Positions 51,564 through 60,287 of a stretch of DNA of 64,000 bases are shown here, piece after piece. Under the pieces are notes generated by a model, which made no database searches, was not told where the DNA came from, and worked only from the letters and a program-made list of their open reading frames with translations. The DNA comes from Aldehydirespirator sp965220485. GTDB lineage: Bacteria > Actinomycetota > Acidimicrobiia > Acidimicrobiales > Aldehydirespiratoraceae. Position numbers and translations under genes: made by a program. Position 1 is the first letter of the stretch, and each line of letters begins with the position of its first letter. The stretch covers positions 2,170,001 through 2,234,000 of the forward strand of contig OZ244832.1 of assembly GCA_965220485.1 (NCBI GenBank), given 5' to 3'.

Positions 51564-51848
51564 ACCACCGAAGCGGGTAACTCGTGAAGTTCTGGTTCTC
51601 CTCCATGAGCGCCAGCACGAAGTCGGCGCCGACGGCCAACTCCACGGCCACTGCCAGCTCTCCCTTGTACTCATCGCTGATCCCGAAAGCCTCCGCTGTG
51701 CTCTGCCATCCCCACTGCGCGCCGTTGGCCGACCAGCCGACGAGGGTTCGAGCGTGATGCTGATCCTCCTCGTCGACCCAGCGCCGGGTAGCTGCCGTGG
51801 CCAGACCTGCTGGCCCCGCAGCCATGTCCTCAAGACGCCGGCCCAGCC
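51535..51848 (-). pseudogene. 3' fragment of a BNR/sialidase-like gene cut off by the IS982-type element
   Basis: About 100 sensible C-terminal residues (RRLEDMAAGPAGLATAATRR, then a BNR-like VGWSANGAQWGWQSTAEAFG, ending PLRWFIAPIPSQR) with no start. It directly abuts the left end of the IS. The BNR-type gene on the other side of the IS (52869-54605) shows the same S-x-(D/N)-G-x-x-W motifs and ends in the IS. The fragment is probably its original C-terminus. The two frames are offset by 2 when the IS is removed, so a further small change is needed. Confidence 0.6.
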
Positions 51849-51850
51849 AC

Positions 51851-52880
51851 CTAGATGAGTAGTTCCAAGGGGTGGGGGTCCACGATGTGAGGGGTGAGGG
51901 CGTCCAAGCTCGGGGTTGTCCACAGACCCCGATCCTGGAGGACCTTGGTATGAACCCGGACTTGGACACCCTCGTGACTGCACTGTATGTGAGGGTCGAC
52001 GATTTGTTGGTCGCGCATCCCGAGTGGGCGCCTGAGCGGCCTGTGGTGGGGATCGCGCCGAGGCTGTCGGACGCGGAGCTGGTCACCTTGGCGGTGCTGC
52101 AGGCGCTGTTGGGGTTCGACTCCGAGGCCCGCTTCATCCGCTACGCCGCAGCGCACCTTCAGCCGTGGTTCCCGTTCGTGCCGCAGCGGCCCGGCTACAA
52201 CAAGCGCCTGCGCCGCAGCGGCGAGCTGATCAATCACATGATCGGCGCGCTGGCCCGGGACTGCGACTCCTACCACGACGACGTCTGGGTCGTGGACTCG
52301 ACCCCGGTGGAGTGCGGCCGCAGCCGCGAGACCCAGAGGCGCTCCGACCTCGCAGGATGGGCCGCCTACGGCTACTGCGCCTCGCACTCGCGATGGTTCT
52401 GGGGGCTGCGCCTGCACCTCATCACAGCGCCGTCGGGGCTGCCGGTGGCCTACGCGCTCACCGGGGCCAAAGCCGACGAGCGCGACACGTGCCTGGACAT
52501 GATCACCCACGCCGGGATCGCCCGGCGCGGCCAGACCCTCATCGCCGACAAGGGCTACCGGCGAGCCAGCTTCGAGCACGAGCTCAACGCCGCCGGCATC
52601 ACCCTCATCCGCCCCGCCGCCAAAACAGAGCCGCCCCGGCCCGGTCGGCGGTTCCTGCGCCCGCTGCGCCAGATCATCGAATCGGTCAACTGGACCCTCA
52701 AAGCCCAACTCGGCCTCGAACGCCACCGCGGCCGCACCCGCTGCGGTGTCGCCGCGCGCATACTGCAACGACTCCTCGCCCTCACAGCAGCCATCTGGCA
52801 CAACGAAACCACCCAACAACCCGGCCCCGCCCGCTCCCTGATCGCCTACGACCACTGACCCCTTGGAACTAACCATCTAG
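51851..52880 (+). mobile_element. IS982-family insertion sequence with CTAG target duplication
   Basis: 1022-bp element (51855-52876) between CTAG at 51851-51854 and at 52877-52880. Terminal inverted repeats are ATGAGTAGTTCCAAGGGGT (left) and ATGGTTAGTTCCAAGGGGT (right, reverse complement), 17/19 identical. It carries one intact transposase gene. The left flank reads CCAGCCAC-CTAG, identical to the right end of the 99-bp miniature elements. Confidence 0.9.
51950..52858 (+). CDS. IS982-family DDE transposase
   Basis: 302 aa from ATG 51950, with GGAGG 8 bp upstream. Actinobacterial IS982 features are clear: RLSDAELVTLAVLQALLGFDSE, FPFVPQRPGYNKRLR, the first catalytic Asp in VWVVDSTPVECGRSR, GYCASHSRWFWGLRLHL, the second Asp in TLIADKGYRRASFE, and the Glu in RQIIESVNWTLKAQLGLERH. 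It ends AAIWHN...RSLIAYDH. The gene is full length and the ends are intact, so the element is probably active or only recently inactive. Confidence 0.93.
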   Translation: MNPDLDTLVTALYVRVDDLLVAHPEWAPERPVVGIAPRLSDAELVTLAVLQALLGFDSEARFIRYAAAHLQPWFPFVPQRPGYNKRLRRSGELINHMIGALARDCDSYHDDVWVVDSTPVECGRSRETQRRSDLAGWAAYGYCASHSRWFWGLRLHLITAPSGLPVAYALTGAKADERDTCLDMITHAGIARRGQTLIADKGYRRASFEHELNAAGITLIRPAAKTEPPRPGRRFLRPLRQIIESVNWTLKAQLGLERHRGRTRCGVAARILQRLLALTAAIWHNETTQQPGPARSLIAYDH

Positions 52881-54605
52881 GCCGTCAAAGACCACTTCGG
52901 TTGTCAGTGCCTCGCCGATGCGGAGGGTGGTAATGGCGAGTCCTCCCTCATCGGCCCAGGCCCTGCCCCAGACTGTGCCGTCAGCCGTGACTCCGCCAAG
53001 CGGCTGAAGAGTGGCGAATGGTTCGAGAATGGTGAACGAGACTGCGAACAATGGTGGGGATGCGCCGACGGGGGTCTCGTGCCAGTGACGGCCGTCGGGT
53101 GAGTCAGCTATCACGCTCGTTGTTCCAACGACATGCAGCAGGAACCTGCTCGGTGTTGTCAGCGACGAGTAGGGCCAGCCCTGGAGGTCCGCGCTAGGCG
53201 TCAGTCCGGACCGACCACCAGCGAAGATGCGCGTGGTGACGAAGTCCGCGAACCCGAGACGGTGGAACCCGAAGCCGGTCGGGCTCTCCTCTGCGAGCAT
53301 CTCGGTCTGGGCAACATGCGCCATGAGCACGGCCTGTTGATCCTCCGTCAAGTCCAACTCGTCGACAGCGACCTCCAGAGAAGCGACGTCGGGCAAATCG
53401 TCAAGAATCTCGATCACAGTCCCCAGCGCGTCGACATGATCAAGATCGCCGGCAGCTAGAAGATCGAGTAGTACCTCTTCTACTCCCGAAGCGATCTCGT
53501 CTTCGAGGTCGGGGTTCATTACGAGACATCGCAATACCGAGTCTTCGGTGTGCGGCCAGCATTCTGCCAACCGGCCATCGGCTATGAGCCGTCGATCAGC
53601 GAGCAGCGAACTCCAATCGAGGTATCGACTTAGGACCACTGGCACGACGATGCATTGGCCCGACACGAGCAGCGCCGATGCGTGAAGAAACTCATCTATG
53701 ACGTGGGGCGTTCCTGGCCCCACAGCGAGCTCCACCTCGGTCCAGCGAGCCCCGTCGTCGTCTGATGCGAACACGCGAAACTCTGGAGCATTCGGAATCG
53801 ACGCCGCGCCGTTCGCGTCCTCGCGTTCCATCTCCTCCGGAGGGCCGTATCCGACGACTGCCCAGGTGCTGCCGGATCCCCGGACGAACCCGGTCCGGAT
53901 CCCCTCCGGCATCGGCAGCTCGGTCCAAGCGGTCCCGTCCGACGTGACGAAGTACCGCGCGGCGCGTCCGTCACGGACCCTAACCAGAACCCGCCCGTCG
54001 CCCAACGATTCGAGCGAGATGCGCTCGCCGCCGCCGACGCTAGTTCCCTCGAGGCGCAGTCCCTGTTCTAGCCCGAGGGTCTCCTCGGGACCTGCGGCTA
54101 TCGCCGTCCACCGCAGCCGAGGACCTGTCGACAGTCCCTCGGCGGTCGGGCCCTCGCCGGTCGGCGGATCGCGCGGCAGCGCGAGCCAATCGGAAGGCGA
54201 CGGCGATCCATCGAACCCCGGATCGGCAAACGATTGCGATTCCTCGGCTGTCCCTTCAGACGTCGTGCAGCCGATCGATTCGGCGGGGCCCGCGACGCTT
54301 GTGTCGCTCTCGTCTGTGTCGGTCAGCAGCTCCGCGCCCTCGGCAACGCCGATCTCGTCGGCGAGGTCCGCGAGGCTTGTGTCGCTCTCGTCTGTGTCGG
54401 TCAGCAGCTCCGCGCTCTCGGCAATGCCGATCGATTCGGCGGGGCCCGCGACGCTTGTGTCGCTCTCGTCTGTGTCGTTTAGCAGCGCCGTGCTTGCGAT
54501 TGCGGCCGCGGGGACGATCGCTGCGGCCACCGCCAAGGTCAGCCACCGACGCCGGCTGCTGACCGAGCGCCTGGACGGGCCGACAGGCCCGCTCTCGTCA
54601 TCCAT
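52869..54605 (-). CDS. Membrane-anchored BNR/sialidase-like protein of unknown function, 3' end replaced by the IS
   Basis: 578 aa. An N-terminal membrane helix (RRWLTLAVAAAIVPAAAIAS, residues 19-38) is followed by three 26-residue repeats (DTDESDTSVAGPAESIG, 78 bp each). The main domain has several Asp-box/BNR-like stretches: SDGTAWTELPMP, DDDGARWTEVEL and SPDGRHWHETPVG. It is probably an extracytoplasmic beta-propeller-like protein. The stop TAG lies in the IS target duplication, and the original C-terminus is probably the fragment at 51535-51848. No enzyme active site is evident. Confidence 0.6.
   Translation of the reverse strand: MDDESGPVGPSRRSVSSRRRWLTLAVAAAIVPAAAIASTALLNDTDESDTSVAGPAESIGIAESAELLTDTDESDTSLADLADEIGVAEGAELLTDTDESDTSVAGPAESIGCTTSEGTAEESQSFADPGFDGSPSPSDWLALPRDPPTGEGPTAEGLSTGPRLRWTAIAAGPEETLGLEQGLRLEGTSVGGGERISLESLGDGRVLVRVRDGRAARYFVTSDGTAWTELPMPEGIRTGFVRGSGSTWAVVGYGPPEEMEREDANGAASIPNAPEFRVFASDDDGARWTEVELAVGPGTPHVIDEFLHASALLVSGQCIVVPVVLSRYLDWSSLLADRRLIADGRLAECWPHTEDSVLRCLVMNPDLEDEIASGVEEVLLDLLAAGDLDHVDALGTVIEILDDLPDVASLEVAVDELDLTEDQQAVLMAHVAQTEMLAEESPTGFGFHRLGFADFVTTRIFAGGRSGLTPSADLQGWPYSSLTTPSRFLLHVVGTTSVIADSPDGRHWHETPVGASPPLFAVSFTILEPFATLQPLGGVTADGTVWGRAWADEGGLAITTLRIGEALTTEVVFDGLDG
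54298..54475. repeat. 78-bp tandem repeat inside the BNR-type gene
   Basis: The block CTTGTGTCGCTCTCGTCTGT recurs at 54298, 54376 and 54454, giving a period of 78 bp (26 codons), with the third unit partial. Units diverge in the middle (AGPAES versus ADLADE), so the duplication is older than the 20-bp and 48-bp arrays. Confidence 0.88.
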
Positions 54606-54707
54606 CGCAGCGTCGCCATGATGCGCTGGACGTTATTGCCATCACCTCCCATGATGCGGGCCCGGCGCAAGAACGTGGGATGAGGGCTGCTGGCACCGGT
54701 TGGTTGG

Positions 54708-54850
54708 TCAAGTTATCAGCAGTCCGCAGGCTTCGAAGGTGGAGGGGTTGGTGAAGCCGTGGGCGGTGCGCCGCGGGACCTGTAGCAGGTTGTTTGCTCC
54801 CTCGATTCTGCCGTTTGGATGCCCGGCCGCTGTGCGAGGGCCGACTCTGG
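54708..54850 (-). pseudogene. 3' remnant of an ISL3-family-like transposase gene
   Basis: On the minus strand GHPNGRIEGANNLLQVPRRT and then AHGFTNPSTFEACGLLIT-stop match the conserved end of ISL3-type transposases (NGRIEGxNN...GFxNxxxFxxRGLL). No further transposase sequence is recognisable upstream. In the rest of the gap (54851-55161) I see only one unassigned plus-strand frame ending LADPENRDRLISVLAKASSV at about 55211, with no start or known domain. Confidence 0.6.
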
Positions 54851-55161
54851 CGGGCGCGGCGTTCACCTGCTGGTGGCAGCGGATCCTACGTAGGCTCTGG
54901 TTCTCGTGCCCCCAGCCGACTGGCAGCGACAGGGAAAGCCACGGTGTGCATCATCGCGCCCCAGCAGGGATGCGCCACGGCCCCGCCCGCGCACCCGACC
55001 CGCCACCGATCCACAGCCCGCCCCGCCGGCGAGATCTCGCGGGGCCACGCGACAAGCCGCACGAGAGCGCCCCCTTCGAGAAGGTCGAGGAAGTCGCGAC
55101 AGGCGAGACGCAGCCGCTATTCGCCATGGCCTAGCGGACCCAGAGAACAGGGACCGGCTCA

Positions 55162-55750
55162 TCAGTGTCCTCGCCAAGGCGTCGAGCGTCTGCGACGAAG
55201 ATTCGGACTAGGACCGACCGGCGCGGAGGTGTCCGGCCAGGCGGGGCGGGGGAAGGCCACGGTGCGTACGCCGCTGTGGCAGAGATCTACGCCGGAGCCG
55301 ATGCCGAAGCGGGGCGCTCCGGTGGTGCGGCAGCGCAGCACTTCGCCGTCGGCGTCCCGGATGTAGTACAGGGTGTCGTGGCCGAAGAACTCGATGTGGT
55401 CGACCGTGCCTGAGTTGCCTTCGGTCAGCGCGAGCTCCTCGGGCCGCAACAGCACGTCCACTTCTCCATGGAGAGGCGACTGGAGCTTCATGGGCCCCAT
55501 CACGGTGTAGGCGATATCGCCCTCGGCTTGGCCGGGCACAGTGTCGGCCTCGCCCACGAAGCCGGCCAGCCAGCGGTCGGCGGGCTGCTCGTAGAGCACC
55601 GCGGGCGCAGCCTGCTGGATGACCGCACCATCGCGCATCACCGCCACCTCGTCGCCGAGCACGAAGGCCTCGTCCTGGTCGTGGGTCACGAACACGCAGG
55701 TGACCGCCAGCTCCCGCAGCAGGGCGGCCACCTCGGCCCTGACCTGATGC
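55162..55750 (-). pseudogene. 5'-truncated duplicate of the ABC ATPase gene at 56554-57753
   Basis: About 170 residues are highly similar to the C-terminal part of the neighbouring ATPase: AALLREL-TCVFVTHDQDEA, DEVAVMRDGAVIQQAAPAVL, then the TOBE-type region LRPEELALTEG-SGTVDH and EFFGHDTLYYIR. Walker A, signature and Walker B are missing; similarity starts abruptly at VRAEVAALL (near 55750). The end runs on past the parent's stop position. It is a non-functional copy, in the same orientation as the parent, separated from it by the coiled-coil gene. Confidence 0.85.
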
Positions 55751-55921
55751 GCAGGATGCTGGCCGACCTGGTAGCCGGGGTCTCGGCGTCAATGTGACGC
55801 GAGTGCAGAGGCCATCGACCGGCTACGAATCCAGAAGCTGATTCCTTGCCGGAGGCTTACACGCCTTCAGGGACTCCTGGGAGATCTTCAGCGCTGCCAT
55901 AACATTCCGACTGTTCTGACA

Positions 55922-55950
55922 TTGATATGACATTGACTGTCGTGTAGCAT
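55922..55950 (+). promoter_or_regulatory. Promoter of the second coiled-coil membrane protein gene
   Basis: TTGATATGACATTGACTGTC followed by GTGTAGCAT aligns with 42682-42708 upstream of the paralogue (about 23 of 28 positions). The distance to the start codon is about 100 bp in both cases, and CCCAGCGAGGCACC precedes both starts. Confidence 0.55.
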
Positions 55951-56042
55951 TATAGGAGCCTCGCAGCCGGGCATGTGCGGCAAGCCGTCCCCACATCCGC
56001 CTGAGCGCCCAACCGAAACGTCGCCAGCCCCAGCGAGGCACC

Positions 56043-56537
56043 ATGACCAAAGCGCCGTCCGCTTCCGCCCCCAGAGCACACTCCCACATGGCCCCCACAG
56101 CCGATCCACAGCCGAGCACCCCGACGCCAGCTGGCCCTGCCGCAGCGGCCGCGGCTGCGCCGGAGGCAGCCTCCAGCAGGTGGGCCAAGCTCACCGAGAA
56201 CCCGCTGTTGACCGTGCTCGGCACCGCCACCGTGGCGCTGCTCATCTTCACGCTCACCAGGACCGACAACCGCATCGCCCGTCTCGAGAACAACATGGAC
56301 GCCGGATTCGCCGCCGTCGACGAGAGATTCGCCGAGCAGGCCGCCAAGATCGACGCCGGATTCGCCGCCGTCGACGAGAGATTCGCCGAGCAGGACGCCA
56401 AGATCGACGCGATCAACCTCAAGCTCACCGCGCTGATCGCCGCGCTGAACACCACCGACGAGGTCGACGCCGCACTTGAGGGCAGGCTCCTCGACCAAGA
56501 CGCCCCGAGACCAATGACCCGCCGATTCTCAAGATGA
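56043..56537 (+). CDS. Small coiled-coil membrane protein, paralogue of the gene at 42805
   Basis: 164 aa. A Pro/Ala-rich N-terminus precedes one membrane helix (ENPLLTVLGTATVALLIFTL), and a coiled coil follows (RIARLENNMDAGFAAVDERF) with an 18-residue tandem repeat (DAGFAAVDERFAEQAAKI, 54 bp, two copies) and the shared LKLTALIAAL end. No function is known. It sits between the ABC ATPase gene and its truncated copy, so the same rearrangement may have placed it here. Confidence 0.7.
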   Translation: MTKAPSASAPRAHSHMAPTADPQPSTPTPAGPAAAAAAAPEAASSRWAKLTENPLLTVLGTATVALLIFTLTRTDNRIARLENNMDAGFAAVDERFAEQAAKIDAGFAAVDERFAEQDAKIDAINLKLTALIAALNTTDEVDAALEGRLLDQDAPRPMTRRFSR

Positions 56538-56553
56538 GCGTCGGGACTGCCAG

Positions 56554-57753
56554 CTAGGACGCGCGGGGGAAGGCGACGGTGCTGACGCCGCTGTGGCACA
56601 GGTCGACGGTGGCGCCGATTCCGAAGCGGGGCGCGCCGGTGGTGCGGCAGCGCAGCACTTCGCCGCTGGCACCCCGGATGTAGTACAGGGTGTCGTGGCC
56701 GAAGAACTCGACGTGGTCGACGGTGCCCGAGGTGCCCTCGGTCAGGGCCAGCTCCTCTGGCCTGACCAGCACGTCCACCGCTCCCTGAGCCGGTGACCGC
56801 AGCCGCATCGGACCCAGGGCGGTGTGGGCGATGTCGCCCTCGGCCCGGCCAACAACGGTGTCGGCCTCGCCCACGAAGCCGGCCAGCCAGCGGTCCGCGG
56901 GCCGCTCGTAGAGCACTGCTGGCGCAGCCTGCTGGATGACCGCACCGTCGCGCATCACCGCCACCTCGTCGCCGAGCACGAAGGCCTCGTCCTGGTCGTG
57001 GGTCACGAACACGCAGGTGACCTCCAGCTCCCGCAGCAGGGCGGCCACCTCGGCTCTGACCTCCACCCTCAGGGTGGTGTCGAGGCTCGAGAAGGGCTCG
57101 TCGAGCAGCAGCACCGACGGTTGCGGGGCCAGGGCCCGGGTCAGGGCCACCCGCTGCTGCTGCCCGCCCGACAACGAGCCGGGCAGCCGGTCGGCCAGCT
57201 CCGCGATTCCCACCGCGTCCAAGAGATCGCGCACCCGAGCCGACGCCGGCCGGGACAGCACCCAACTGCGGGGCCGCTCCGAGCGGGGCAGGCCGAAGGC
57301 CACGTTGGCGGCCACGGTGAGATGGGGGAACAGCGACCAGTCCTGGAACACCATGCCGACGCCGCGCTTGTCCGCGGCCACATGAACAACCGGACCCGAT
57401 GCCCCGTTCCCCGACGCTCCGGCACCCCGCGTGCCGTTCCTCGCGCCGTTCTTCGGTGCCGCCGGACCGGACATCAGCATGCCGCCGAGCACGACACGGC
57501 CGGAGTCCACCCGCTGCAGCCCGGCCAGCACCCTCAGCAGAGTGGTCTTGCCGCATCCGCTCGGCCCGAGAATGGCCAGAGTCCGACCCGGCTCCGCGGA
57601 GATGGAAGCGCTGCGCAGGACCGGCGATCCACCGAGGGCGACGCCGACCGCATCCACCAGGATCCCTCGGCCTCGGCGAGCCGCGGCAGCCGCCGGCGCC
57701 GCCACAGAGGCGGGGGCCGCCAGGGCAACCGGCACCGCAGCGCTATCAAGCAT
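56554..57753 (-). CDS. ABC transporter ATP-binding protein, FbpC/PotA-like, without adjacent permease
   Basis: 399 aa. Walker A GPSGCGKTT, Q-loop MVFQDWSLFPHLTVAANVAFGL, signature LSGGQQQRVALTRAL, Walker B VLLLDEPFSSLD and switch His FVTHDQDEAF are intact. The C-terminal 100 residues form a TOBE-like regulatory domain, as in iron(III), spermidine and sugar importers. A Gly/Ala/Asn-rich insertion (PKNGARNGTRGAGASGNGAS) lies between Walker A and the Q-loop. No binding protein or permease gene is nearby, so it either serves a distant transporter or is a survivor of a broken operon. Its 3' half is duplicated at 55162-55750. Confidence 0.88.
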   Translation of the reverse strand: MLDSAAVPVALAAPASVAAPAAAAARRGRGILVDAVGVALGGSPVLRSASISAEPGRTLAILGPSGCGKTTLLRVLAGLQRVDSGRVVLGGMLMSGPAAPKNGARNGTRGAGASGNGASGPVVHVAADKRGVGMVFQDWSLFPHLTVAANVAFGLPRSERPRSWVLSRPASARVRDLLDAVGIAELADRLPGSLSGGQQQRVALTRALAPQPSVLLLDEPFSSLDTTLRVEVRAEVAALLRELEVTCVFVTHDQDEAFVLGDEVAVMRDGAVIQQAAPAVLYERPADRWLAGFVGEADTVVGRAEGDIAHTALGPMRLRSPAQGAVDVLVRPEELALTEGTSGTVDHVEFFGHDTLYYIRGASGEVLRCRTTGAPRFGIGATVDLCHSGVSTVAFPRAS

Positions 57754-58004
57754 GCCTTATACCCTAGTGCCAGCATCCCTCACTGCGTCAACCCTGGCTT
57801 CCCTCACCAGGTTCGCACCAGCATGCCTCACTTCGAGAGCACTGGCAGCCACCCTACGAAGGTGCTCGGATCTTCTATCAGAGAGCATCCAGAATAGAGA
57901 TCAGAGACTGCTCGTAATATAGATCAACTTCATTACCAAAATAGGATTAGTCGGCCGGCAGGCCCGTTAGCAGCCCGGCTACCCAGCGGCGGGGCTACTC
58001 GCCG

Positions 58005-60182
58005 TCAGGCCGCGGCGTACGGCTCGGCCAGCACCTCGGGCAGCGGCTCGGCGTGCACCACAGTCACGCGCCGGGTGGCGCGGGTGAGAGCCACGTACAG
58101 CGAGCGCACCCCCTGGCACTCCTCGGCCACTATGCGCGCCGGCTCGACCACGATGGCGGCATCGACCTCCAGTCCCTTCACCAAGCGCACCGGCACCAGC
58201 GTCACCTGCTGCTCGAGGCCGGCGCGGCCGGGGCCGCCGAAGACCACAGAACGGGCCATCAGATCCACCCGGAGCGGCTCGTGGAGCGAGTCGGGAACAA
58301 TCACGGCCACGTTGCCCTCGCCGACCTCGCCCCGCTCCTGCTCGATCACCTCGGCCAGCGTCTCGCCCAGCGTCGAGAGGTCGCGGCCCGCTCCGGCGCG
58401 GCCACTTCTTGCAGCCGCCGTCCCGCACGCCACGATGCGCGGCTCGTCGCCGACGGTCCGCACCGTCTCGGGAGGACGCGCCCCGGGCGCGGCGTAGGGA
58501 AGCACCCGGTTCGCGAGGGCCATGGCGGGGGCCGGGATCCGGTAGCCGAGAGTGAGCTCCACGCGACGGGGCGGGCGCCGGTCGGGCAGGCCCTCCAGCA
58601 CCGACTCCCAGTCATTGTGGGCCCAGGATCCGGTGGCCTGCGCGATGTCGCCCACCACCGTCATCGAGCCGTTGAGGCTGCGGCGGGCGATCATGCGAAG
58701 CTCCATGGGCGACAGGTCCTGGGCCTCGTCCACCACTATGTGGCCGTACGTCAAGACCGCGTCCTCCTCCCGGTGGCCGGCCCGGTACCCGAGCAGTGCC
58801 CGGGCCTCGTCCAGCACCGGCACGTCGTCGGACGACCACGTCACCTCCGAGGCATGCCCCGACCGGGGCCGGTGCAGCCGCTCTATCTCGTCGTCGCTGA
58901 GCCGGCCGGCGGCGGCGGAGCGCAACAACGCCTTCGACCCGTACAGATCGTTCACCAGATGGGCCGGCGTGAGCACGGGCCACATCCACTCCAGCGCCTC
59001 GCGCACCTCGACCTGATCCGAGAGGCTCTCCCGGACTTCGGCCGGGTCGGCGTCCTGGCGCGCGCTCTGGGCCAGAGCGCCATAGAACGCCTCCTCCACC
59101 AGCCTGCGTCCGGCGTTGTGCTTGCGGACCCGCCGGGCCGTGTCGGCAACGATCTCGGCCGACAGCTCCACAGTCAGGCGTAGCCGCTGCAGCTCGTAGC
59201 CGACGACCAGATCGCCCCGCAGCGGCCGGCGGCGGTCGCGCACCGCTCGGCGCAGCACTCCGGCCATGCGAGGGTCGCCCTTGACACGGCCCACAGCCTC
59301 GTCGTCGAGGCCCGCGACCCGCACCGCGGGGCTGAGCAGATCGGCGAGCACGGCCTGCTCCACGCCAGCCTCTCCCAGCGAGGGCAGCACCTGCTCGATG
59401 TAGGCGAGGAAGAGTCGGTTCGGGCCGACCACCAGCACTCCCTGACTCTCGAGAGGGAACCGATGCGTGTACAGCAAGTAGGCGGCCCGGTGCAGCGCAA
59501 CCACGGTCTTTCCGGTGCCGGGGCCGCCCTGCACCACCAGCACTCCCGGCAACTGCGAGCGGATGACCCTGTCCTGCTCACCCTGGATCGTGGCCACGAT
59601 GTCGCCGAGACGCCCGGTGCGGGCCGCCTCCAGCGAGGCGATCAACGCGCCCGAGACGGTCCGATCGTCGAGGCGCCCATCGCCGGGCGGTCCGGCGTCA
59701 CCGTCGAAGTCGCGGTCGGCAATGTCGAGGCCGATGGCCGCCTTGTCGCCGAAGAACTCATCCTCGATGCCCAGCAGCGTGCTTCCCCGGGATGCGAAGT
59801 GGCGCCGACGCTCCAGGCCGAGAGCCTCGCGGCCGGTAGCGCGGTAGAAGGGCTCGGCGACCGGCGCCCGCCAGTCCACCAGGATCGGGTCGTGGTCGGA
59901 ATCCCACAGGCCCACGCGCCCGATGTAGAAGCGCTCCCCGGTTCCCTCCGGGTCGATGCGACCGAATACCAGCGAACGGTCCCCGATGTTGAGCTTGGTC
60001 AGCCGGGCGAGAGTGGCCTCGAGCATGGCCTCGCGCTCGAACCTGGCCTGCGTGGTGCCACCCCGTCCTGTGCGGAACACCGATGTGGCCATGGTGGCTC
60101 GCTCTCGGGCCATGTCAAGGCAGGCGTGGGCCAAGTCGAAGTAGGCCTGTTCGGCTTCTAGGTCGGGGTGGCGACTGGTCAA
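58005..60182 (-). CDS. HelD/HelR-like UvrD-family ATPase (RNA polymerase-associated motor)
   Basis: 725 aa. The N-terminal coiled coil (DLEAEQAYFDLAHACLDMARERATMA) and IGRVGLWDSDHDPILVDWRAPVAEPFY are typical of actinobacterial HelD. SF1 motifs follow: GGPGTGKTVVALHRAAYLLY (Walker A near residue 215), VVDEAQDLSPMELRMIARR, VGDIAQATGSWAHNDW and a C-terminal VRLVKGLEVDAAIVVEP...SLYVALTRATRRV. HelD proteins remove stalled RNA polymerase from DNA and in actinobacteria contribute to rifampicin tolerance. The gene stands alone. Confidence 0.87.
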   Translation of the reverse strand: MTSRHPDLEAEQAYFDLAHACLDMARERATMATSVFRTGRGGTTQARFEREAMLEATLARLTKLNIGDRSLVFGRIDPEGTGERFYIGRVGLWDSDHDPILVDWRAPVAEPFYRATGREALGLERRRHFASRGSTLLGIEDEFFGDKAAIGLDIADRDFDGDAGPPGDGRLDDRTVSGALIASLEAARTGRLGDIVATIQGEQDRVIRSQLPGVLVVQGGPGTGKTVVALHRAAYLLYTHRFPLESQGVLVVGPNRLFLAYIEQVLPSLGEAGVEQAVLADLLSPAVRVAGLDDEAVGRVKGDPRMAGVLRRAVRDRRRPLRGDLVVGYELQRLRLTVELSAEIVADTARRVRKHNAGRRLVEEAFYGALAQSARQDADPAEVRESLSDQVEVREALEWMWPVLTPAHLVNDLYGSKALLRSAAAGRLSDDEIERLHRPRSGHASEVTWSSDDVPVLDEARALLGYRAGHREEDAVLTYGHIVVDEAQDLSPMELRMIARRSLNGSMTVVGDIAQATGSWAHNDWESVLEGLPDRRPPRRVELTLGYRIPAPAMALANRVLPYAAPGARPPETVRTVGDEPRIVACGTAAARSGRAGAGRDLSTLGETLAEVIEQERGEVGEGNVAVIVPDSLHEPLRVDLMARSVVFGGPGRAGLEQQVTLVPVRLVKGLEVDAAIVVEPARIVAEECQGVRSLYVALTRATRRVTVVHAEPLPEVLAEPYAAA

Positions 60183-60287
60183 GGCTGAACCGCGAGCGGG
60201 ATTTGGCTGCCAGCTTCGCCAAGAGACGGCAGGCCGCTCAGAGACGGATCCGGCATTCGGGGGGAACTGTTGATTCTATCGCCCGTA

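Noticed and set aside
54906..55211. Plus-strand frame ending LADPENRDRLISVLAKASSV and an acidic tail
   Set aside because: The end looks protein-like, but there is no start, no recognisable domain, and it lies in a segment of remnants; kept only as a note.
55823..57556. Long open frame on the minus strand overlapping the coiled-coil gene and ABC ATPase
   Set aside because: Its Arg/Gly/Ala-rich, low-complexity translation is the shifted frame of the real ATPase gene; no domain is recognisable.
57760..57840. Short repeated phrase CCAGCATNCCTCACT upstream of the ABC ATPase start
   Set aside because: There are only two 15-bp imperfect copies; too weak to class with the longer gene-end repeats.
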